In this document: piece by piece, positions 58,278 to 64,000 of the stretch | How the letters are laid out: each line of letters begins with the position of its first letter | How positions within the stretch are numbered: the first letter of the stretch is position 1 | Assembly: GCA_034927345.1 (NCBI GenBank) | Contig: JAYFQE010000016.1 | Coordinates: 1 to 64,000, forward strand | Length of the DNA: 64,000 nucleotides | Direction of reading: 5' to 3' | Origin: JAYFQE01 sp034927345 | Lineage (GTDB): Bacteria; Bacillota; Clostridia; Saccharofermentanales; UBA5734 | The notes under the pieces: generated by a model | Seen by the model: only the letters and a program-made list of their open reading frames with translations | The model's database searches: none | Told to the model about the DNA's origin: nothing | Translations under genes and position numbers: made by a program

Positions 58278-59363
58278 ATGAGGCGAATCGGTCTTTTAAC
58301 CAGCGGCGGAGACTGCCAGGGTTTAAATACGGCTTTGCGCGGCGTTGCCAAAGCTCTATATGAAGCGACAGACCAGCTGACTCTGATCGGTTTCCAGGAT
58401 GGTTATCGCGGCTTGATGGTCAATGAATTCCGGCTCATGAATCCCGGTGATTTTTCCGGATTATTGACGATCGGCGGCACGATTCTCGGAACATCACGCC
58501 AGCCCTTTAAGCAAGTTAACCAACCGCTTTTTCCTGATCAGCCGGATGGCCCGGATAAGCTGACGGGCATGCTGCAGACTTATGAAAAGCAGCAATTGGA
58601 CGGCCTGGTCATTCTGGGCGGCAACGGCACCCACAAAACGGCTGCCCTATTGGCGGAAAAGGGCCTGAATATCATAACGCTGCCCAAAACTATCGATAAT
58701 GATTTATGGGGGACCGATATAACTTTCGGCTTTCAAAGCGCTGTCGACATAGCGACATCCGTTGTCGACGGTATCCATACCACGGCGACATCGCACGGCC
58801 GGATCTTTGTGATCGAACTGATGGGCCATAAAGCCGGCTGGCTGACCTTGCATGCCGGTCTGGCCGGCGGCGCCGATGTTATCCTGATTCCGGAGTTGCC
58901 TTATCGCCTGGAGCATGTTGTCAGGGCTCTGGATAAACGTCAGAGTCAGCAAAAGCGCTTTTCAATCATTGTCGTGGCGGAAGGCGCTTTACCGGCTGAT
59001 GAAAACGCTTTGCCGGCTAAAGAGAAACGAAACGGCCAGAAATCCTGGCGCTATCCTTCGATTGCCTACCAATTGGCCCACGATCTGGGCGATCAGACCG
59101 GCCAGGAGATCCGGGTCACTGTCCCCGGCCATTTCCAGCGCGGCGGCCAGCCCTGTCCCTATGACCGGGTTCTGGCGACAACCTTAGGTACTGCGGCAGC
59201 GAAAATGATCGGCCAAAACCGTTATGGGTTTATGGTCGGTTTGCAGAACCAGCAGATCGTTCCGGTTCCTTTGGCCCAGGTGGCCGGCAAGCTTAAAATT
59301 GTACCGCAGGATTCCCTGTTGATTCGTTCGGCTAAAGCTCTGGGCGTGTCTTTTGGCTGCTGA
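58278..59363 (+). CDS. 6-phosphofructokinase family protein
   Basis: The 361-residue protein has LLTSGGDCQGLNTALRGVAK, GTILGTSRQPF, ILGGNGTHKTAALLAEKG, PKTIDNDLWGTDITFGFQSA with the catalytic Asp, IELMGHKAGWLTLHAGLAGG and PGHFQRGGQPCPYDRVLA. The Lys in PKTIDND is usual for pyrophosphate-dependent enzymes while the Gly after Asn in GGNGT fits ATP enzymes, so the phosphoryl donor is ambiguous. The Asp usual in GGDG is Asn. ATG 58278 follows AGGGAGG by 7 bases. Followed by a PPX/GppA gene after 15 bases. Confidence 0.9.
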   Translation: MRRIGLLTSGGDCQGLNTALRGVAKALYEATDQLTLIGFQDGYRGLMVNEFRLMNPGDFSGLLTIGGTILGTSRQPFKQVNQPLFPDQPDGPDKLTGMLQTYEKQQLDGLVILGGNGTHKTAALLAEKGLNIITLPKTIDNDLWGTDITFGFQSAVDIATSVVDGIHTTATSHGRIFVIELMGHKAGWLTLHAGLAGGADVILIPELPYRLEHVVRALDKRQSQQKRFSIIVVAEGALPADENALPAKEKRNGQKSWRYPSIAYQLAHDLGDQTGQEIRVTVPGHFQRGGQPCPYDRVLATTLGTAAAKMIGQNRYGFMVGLQNQQIVPVPLAQVAGKLKIVPQDSLLIRSAKALGVSFGC

Positions 59364-59378
59364 CGGAGGTTAATAATT

Positions 59379-60923
59379 ATGGCCAGGAAAAAATTATTCG
59401 CGGCTATTGATGTCGGTTCCCATGAAATCCAGATGCAGATCGCCGAACTGAGCAAGGGCGAATTGCCGCAAACGGTGGAAACTATCCGCCGGACCCTGCC
59501 GGTTGGAACGGATACCTATGTAAGCGGCAAAATCAGCCAGCCTGTTCTTGAAGCCTGTATAGCGGTATTGCAGGGCTTTGTCGAACAATTAAGAACTTAT
59601 CGGATCGGGGCTTACCGCGCCGTTGCGACGAGCGCTTTCAGAGAAGCGTCCAACCGGGCTTTTGCCTTGGATCAGATCAACCGCAGCAGTGATCTGGATA
59701 TCGAAGTTCTCAGCAACGCGGAGGAACGGGCGTATCATATTTTGGCCACGTCAGCCCGAATGGAACATTTTAATGAACTGATCCGGCAAGGCACTTTACT
59801 GGTTGATATCGGAGCCGGCAGCATTCAGGTCACTGTTTATGATAAACAACAGTTTATTTTCAGCCAGAATATGCTTTTAGGTTCGCTGAGGATCCGTGAA
59901 TTGCTGTCCGATCTGGAAAGGCGGGCCGGAGACTTTACCGGTTTGATGGAGGAATATATTTCCAGCGACCTCGATTACTATCATTTACTGGAACCTAAAG
60001 GTATTTTATATAAGAACCTGATTGTCCTGGGCGGCGAAATGGCATATCTGAAAAAATTGGCCGGTTATGATCCGGAAGCCTTGGCGGTCTTGTCGGGCAA
60101 ACAATTTGATCAGCTTTATCAGCAACTTCTGGATAGCCGGCCGCTTGATCTGTCATTGAACCGGGATATTCCGGCCGAACATGCCACCTTGCTATTACCG
60201 GCCGCGATCATTATGCGCAAGTTCACCCGCTTTACCGGAGTGAACAGCATCCTGCTGCCGACCGCTACCTTGTGTGATGGCATCCTGATTGATTTTGCCC
60301 GGAAAAAACACGGTTTTGTACCGGAACATGACCTGAACAGCGATGTTATATCAGCTTGCCGTAATATTGCCAAACGGTTTCGGATTGATTTGCGCCATAC
60401 CGATTTTGTTGAGAAACAAGCCCTTCTGATTTTCGATGAAACGAGCCGACTGCATCGCCTGAACAGCCGGCAGCGCCTGCTCCTGCAGGCTGCCGCCATT
60501 TTGCATGACTGCGGTAAATATGTTAATATGTCTAAACATAATATTCGTTCTTATAATATCATTATGGCTACGGAATTGATTGGCCTGAGCAGACGTGAAC
60601 GGGATATCGTCGCCTGGACAGCCCGGTTTCATACCGGCAAGACGTTTAGCGACGAGAGCAGTTATACAGACCTGGATGCTGCCGATCAGCTGGTCATCGC
60701 CAAATTATCGGCTCTGTTGCGTCTGGCCGATGCTTTGGATACCGCTCATCAGCAGAAGATCAGTGAAATTTCTGTACAGATTGATGAATCAGAGCTGATT
60801 CTTTCCGTTGTGTCACGGCAGGAAGTGACTTTGGAACTTTGGTCGCTGGAGAAGAAGGGCGAATTGTTTCGCGAATTATTTGGCTGCCAGCCTAAAATTA
60901 AAATCAGGAGAATGACATTATGA
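59379..60923 (+). CDS. Ppx/GppA phosphatase with C-terminal HD domain
   Basis: The 514-residue protein begins with the ASKHA-fold Ppx/GppA domain: FAAIDVGSHEIQMQIAEL, RAVATSAFREASNR, LLVDIGAGSIQVTVYD and IVLGGEMAYL. From about residue 310 an HD domain follows (LLLQAAAILHDCGKYVNMSK, IVAWTARFHTG). Members hydrolyse polyphosphate or pppGpp. GGAGG lies 9 bases before ATG 59379. The ppk start overlaps its stop, so synthesis and breakdown of polyphosphate may be co-expressed. The GSHEIQ replaces the usual GSNSxR, which may alter activity. Confidence 0.9.
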   Translation: MARKKLFAAIDVGSHEIQMQIAELSKGELPQTVETIRRTLPVGTDTYVSGKISQPVLEACIAVLQGFVEQLRTYRIGAYRAVATSAFREASNRAFALDQINRSSDLDIEVLSNAEERAYHILATSARMEHFNELIRQGTLLVDIGAGSIQVTVYDKQQFIFSQNMLLGSLRIRELLSDLERRAGDFTGLMEEYISSDLDYYHLLEPKGILYKNLIVLGGEMAYLKKLAGYDPEALAVLSGKQFDQLYQQLLDSRPLDLSLNRDIPAEHATLLLPAAIIMRKFTRFTGVNSILLPTATLCDGILIDFARKKHGFVPEHDLNSDVISACRNIAKRFRIDLRHTDFVEKQALLIFDETSRLHRLNSRQRLLLQAAAILHDCGKYVNMSKHNIRSYNIIMATELIGLSRRERDIVAWTARFHTGKTFSDESSYTDLDAADQLVIAKLSALLRLADALDTAHQQKISEISVQIDESELILSVVSRQEVTLELWSLEKKGELFRELFGCQPKIKIRRMTL

Positions 60924-63082
60924 AGGACAATCGGGATAAGAAGGGTAAGCAACCCGTACAGCAGGAGGAACAGCTGCCGCCTTATTTAAATCGGGAACTC
61001 AGCTGGCTCGAGTTTAATGACCGGGTTTTGGAAGAAGCGCGGGATAAGCAGAATCCCCTTTTGGAACGATTGAAATTTCTGGCGATAACCTGTTCCAATC
61101 TCGATGAATTCTTTATGATCCGGGTAGCTTCATTGAAGGATCTGGTTAACGCCGGCTTCGACCAGCCTGACCCGGCCGGGATGAATCCGCAGCAACAGCT
61201 GACCGCCATATCCGAACGGACTCATCAGATGGTGACCCGGCAATATTCGACCTATAATCGTGCAATGCTGCCTGGTCTGGCTAAACAGAACATCCGGATT
61301 CTGAATGCCGCGGAACTGACAGATGAACAAAAAGCGTATACGGCGCATTATTTCCGTTCAACGATTTTTCCGATTCTGACGCCGATGGCCGTCGATGCGG
61401 CCAGACCTTTTCCTTTGATCAGCAACCGGTCGCTTAATTTGTGTGTTCGTATCGACCGAATCCGTGAAGGACAAGAAGAAGCGGAACCCGATTTTGCGAT
61501 TATCCAGGTTCCGTCTGTTGTATCCAGATTGGTCGGTCTGCCTTCTGCGGCAGGCCAGGAAGACAGCCAAGAATATATCCTGCTGGAAGATGTCATCCGG
61601 ATGTATCTTGACCAGCTGTTCAGCGGTGTTTCGCTGGGACCGGCCGGTTGTTTCCGGATCATGCGCAATGCTGACCTGGATCTGGATGAAGAAGACGCCG
61701 CCGATTTATTGAAACAAATCGAGAAGCAGCTAAAAATGCGCCAGTGGGGTGAAGTGATCCGGCTGGAAGTGGAAGACGATTTTGATGAAGCTTTATTAAG
61801 ACGCCTGATTGCTGAATTGGATATCGACAGCCCGGATATTTATTTGATCAATGGTCCGCTGGACTTAACTTTCCTTAATCGTCTCTACAGTCTGACCCGG
61901 CGCGCCGATCTGCGATATCCCGAATATGACCCGCAGCCCAGCCCGCAAACGGAATCGGAGGATATTTTTTCGGCGATCCGGCAGCATGATATCCTGCTGC
62001 ATCATCCTTATGAGTGTTTTGATCCGGTCATCCAGCTGGTACGCAGCGCAGCCGAAGATCCGGAAGTTCTGGCTATCAAGCAGACCCTGTACCGGGTCAG
62101 CGGCAATTCGCCGATCGTACGTTGTCTGGCTGATGCCGCCGAACGGGGCAAACAGGTCATGGTGCTGGTGGAATTGAAAGCCCGTTTCGACGAGGAGAAT
62201 AATATCCATTGGGCCCGTAAGCTGGAACAGGCGGGCTGCCATGTTATTTACGGCTTGGTCGGATTGAAGACGCATAGCAAAATCACATTGGTTGTCCGGC
62301 GGGATGAAGACGGCATCCGGCGGTATGTCCATCTGGGAACCGGCAATTACAATGACTTGACCGCGCGTTTTTATACCGACTTGGGCTTGATGACCTGTTC
62401 GGAGAGTATCGGTCATGATGCGTCGGCTTTCTTCAACATGTTGTCCGGCTATTCGGCGCCGCAAAGTTGGTATAAGTTGATTCCGGCGCCTTTCTGGCTT
62501 CGGGGCGAACTGGATAAAAGGATCGAACAGGAAATCCGCCTGGCTAAAGCCGGCAGGTCGGCCCGGATTATCGTCAAAACAAACGCTCTTGTCGACAGTC
62601 CATTAATAGACAAGCTCTATCTGGCTTCGCAAGCCGGCGTGAAAATCGATTTGATTGTGCGGGGTGTATGTTGTTTGCGGCCTGGCGTGCCGGGTCTTTC
62701 GGAGCATATAACCGTCCGCAGCATTATCGGCCGTTTTCTGGAACACAGCAGAATCTTTTATTTCTACAATGATGGCCAGGAGGACTTGTTTCTGTCCAGT
62801 GCCGACTGGATGCCGCGTAATCTGGACCGGCGCGTTGAACTGATGTTCCCGATTGAAGATCCGGCGATCTGGCAGCGGATTATGGATATTTTAACAATAC
62901 AGCTGGCCGATACCGACCGGGCCCGGATCATGCTGCCAAACGGCAGGTATGTGCGGGTCGACAAGCGGGGCAAATCCCATCTGAACTGCCAGGAATATTT
63001 ATGCCGCGCGGCAATCGAAGCAGCGCAGCATAAACAAGATGAACCGGTTGATTTTCATTTGAAGCCGGCGGAGCCTGATTAA
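60920..63082 (+). CDS. ppk1: polyphosphate kinase 1
   Basis: The 720-residue enzyme has the PPK1 domains in order: N-terminal LNRELSWLEFNDRVLEEA, SNLDEFFMIRVASLKDLV, middle DILLHHPYECFDPVIQLVR, IKQTLYRVSGNSPIVRCLAD, RFDEENNIHWARKLEQAGCH, the phospho-His region GLVGLKTHSKITLVVR, and the second His-site region ILEHSRIFYFYN-like (FLEHSRIFYFYND) with LSSADWMPRNLDRRVEL. It makes polyphosphate from ATP reversibly. ATG 60920 overlaps the previous TGA; the stop overlaps the convergent zinc-ribbon gene by four bases. Confidence 0.96.
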   Translation: MKDNRDKKGKQPVQQEEQLPPYLNRELSWLEFNDRVLEEARDKQNPLLERLKFLAITCSNLDEFFMIRVASLKDLVNAGFDQPDPAGMNPQQQLTAISERTHQMVTRQYSTYNRAMLPGLAKQNIRILNAAELTDEQKAYTAHYFRSTIFPILTPMAVDAARPFPLISNRSLNLCVRIDRIREGQEEAEPDFAIIQVPSVVSRLVGLPSAAGQEDSQEYILLEDVIRMYLDQLFSGVSLGPAGCFRIMRNADLDLDEEDAADLLKQIEKQLKMRQWGEVIRLEVEDDFDEALLRRLIAELDIDSPDIYLINGPLDLTFLNRLYSLTRRADLRYPEYDPQPSPQTESEDIFSAIRQHDILLHHPYECFDPVIQLVRSAAEDPEVLAIKQTLYRVSGNSPIVRCLADAAERGKQVMVLVELKARFDEENNIHWARKLEQAGCHVIYGLVGLKTHSKITLVVRRDEDGIRRYVHLGTGNYNDLTARFYTDLGLMTCSESIGHDASAFFNMLSGYSAPQSWYKLIPAPFWLRGELDKRIEQEIRLAKAGRSARIIVKTNALVDSPLIDKLYLASQAGVKIDLIVRGVCCLRPGVPGLSEHITVRSIIGRFLEHSRIFYFYNDGQEDLFLSSADWMPRNLDRRVELMFPIEDPAIWQRIMDILTIQLADTDRARIMLPNGRYVRVDKRGKSHLNCQEYLCRAAIEAAQHKQDEPVDFHLKPAEPD

Positions 63083-63429
63083 CCGGCAGATTCTGTCGCG
63101 GATCCGGTTGAACCGTCGGTATTGGTTCCCGGAATCAGCGTATCGGATGTGCTGGTTTCGGTGACATTTGAAAAATAATCTTCAGGAATAACAAAACGGA
63201 CCAGAAGGTAACTGATGATGCCCAATATGATAAACATGCCGATAATGACCAACGCAGACCAGAAACAGCCTAAGGTTGTACCCTTAAACAAATCCTTGCG
63301 GCGTTGCTTTTTTTGCTCCCGCGTCAGGGGAACCCGGTTGTTTGGATTGGACGAATATAGGAAAGCACCGCATTTTTTACAAACGCTTTTGCCCTTAGGA
63401 TTATCGGTTCCGCATTTGGAACATTTCAT
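63079..63429 (-). CDS. zinc-ribbon membrane protein
   Basis: The 116-residue protein begins MKCSKCGTDNPKGKSVCKKC, a double CxxC zinc ribbon, then a basic segment (RKDLFKGTT), one membrane helix (FWSALVIIGMFIILGIISYL) and a Ser/Thr/Gly tail outside the membrane. Such proteins are common in Firmicutes; function unknown. AGGAGG lies about 13 bases before ATG 63427-63429; 12 codons upstream are open but lack a site. Confidence 0.75.
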   Translation of the reverse strand: MKCSKCGTDNPKGKSVCKKCGAFLYSSNPNNRVPLTREQKKQRRKDLFKGTTLGCFWSALVIIGMFIILGIISYLLVRFVIPEDYFSNVTETSTSDTLIPGTNTDGSTGSATESAG

Positions 63430-63568
63430 AAATTTGTGAAGACCTCCTGTAATTTGAGTGTTCACTTTGATAATAACGTTTATACACCATCGGGCTGCTT
63501 TTGTACAGCAAAGGCGATTGGCAGACGCTTTTGGAACGATTTTGGACCGCCGGATATATGCGGCGACA

Positions 63569-63598
63569 TTGACAGATGAGGCGGCAGGATGCTAAATT
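63569..63598 (+). promoter_or_regulatory. promoter of argS
   Basis: TTGACA (63569-63574), 18-base spacer, TAAATT (63593-63598), 76 bases before the ATG. No T-box (GGGUGG-type) motif is visible in the leader. Confidence 0.5.
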
Positions 63599-63674
63599 TA
63601 CAGGATAGCTGTCATGAAGCAGGATAGATTGCAGCCCGAGGACCTTGTTGATGCCAAAGGCGGAAGGAGCAGAT

Positions 63675-64000
63675 ATGGATTTTCGTATTCAAATCGTTGA
63701 CTGGCTGGCCCGGACCACCGGACTGACGGCGAACCAGATCGATGAGTGGCTGGAGATTCCGCCACAATCGGAGCTCGGCGATTATGCTTTCCCTTGTTTT
63801 CGTTTAGCCCGCACCCTGCATAAGGCGCCGGTTGAAATAGCCAAAGAACTGGCAGCGGGAGCAGAACAAAAACTGGAAAATATGGAGCGTGTTCAGGCTG
63901 TCAACGGATATTTGAATTTTTTTATTGATCGCCGCCGGTATACCGGCCAGGTTGTCAGACAGACTTTGGAAGCCGGAGAGCATTTGGGACAGTCTGACGA
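63675..64000 (+). CDS. argS: arginyl-tRNA synthetase, N-terminal part
   Basis: The gene starts at ATG 63675, 5 bases after GGAAGGAG, and runs off the window end. The 108 residues match the ArgS N-terminal additional domain: IDEWLEIPPQSELGDYAFPC, FRLARTLHKAPVEIAKEL, NGYLNFFIDRRRY. The PPQSELGDYAFP segment is typical. The catalytic HIGH/KMSKS-type motifs lie outside the window. Confidence 0.93.
   Translation, partial: MDFRIQIVDWLARTTGLTANQIDEWLEIPPQSELGDYAFPCFRLARTLHKAPVEIAKELAAGAEQKLENMERVQAVNGYLNFFIDRRRYTGQVVRQTLEAGEHLGQSD

Overview
The window looks like chromosome of an anaerobic, low-oxygen-adapted Firmicute of the Clostridia type. The pointers are desulfoferrodoxin and rubrerythrin for superoxide and peroxide defence, a Re-type citrate synthase, strong AGGAGG-type ribosome sites with frequent GTG and TTG starts, TTGACA-17-TATAAT promoters, and a Bacillus-type iron-sulfur PurF. 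No species is named; nothing in the sequence fixes it.

1 to 32.2 kb is housekeeping chromosome: a broken MBL-fold gene, SPFH protein plus ribbon-helix-helix partner, cupin, SRAP (DNA-protein crosslink) protein, a giant YfhO membrane protein, CmpB-family protein, desulfoferrodoxin, then an unusual 0.8 kb array of paired hairpins (7.78-8.60 kb). After that come TrmB regulator/lysA, dCMP deaminase, a small membrane-protein gene under two LexA-like boxes, Re-citrate synthase, dinB, a NitT/TauT-type ABC transporter, a MoxR-DUF58-DUF4129 operon, purF-nagD-like, two pseudouridine synthases, a UspA-like protein, an OmpR/PhoR-type two-component system, a methyltransferase, rubrerythrin, a left-handed beta-helix protein, ywbE and tRNA-Pro.

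32.24 to about 46.9 kb, starting directly after tRNA-Pro, reads as an accessory island in decay. It has a group II intron reverse-transcriptase relic, chimeric or truncated genes (aldo/keto reductase, esterase, DUF4405, carboxymuconolactone decarboxylase, epimerase, TetR), IS3 and IS1634-like remnants, and several intact cargo modules: a LysR-controlled aldo/keto reductase/ferredoxin-flavodoxin set, a sugar isomerase-like gene, a small P-loop kinase, a TetR-MATE efflux operon, a flavin reductase and a purine permease/phosphoribosyltransferase operon.

46.98 to 64 kb returns to chromosome-like content: an AraC regulator facing a Gfo/Idh oxidoreductase-isomerase operon, a possibly frameshifted membrane protein, a tightly packed GNAT-pirin-GNAT-GyrI-like-deacetylase run, an MFS exporter with twin operators, a NYN/LOTUS protein, an AEC transporter, a phosphofructokinase-PPX/GppA-polyphosphate kinase cluster, a zinc-ribbon membrane protein and the start of argS.

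The most novel-looking item is the hairpin array: three tandem composite units, each made of two long hairpins in opposite orientation around a spacer, with conserved loops but different, still fully paired stems. It resembles REPIN architecture, but no transposase is present in the window.
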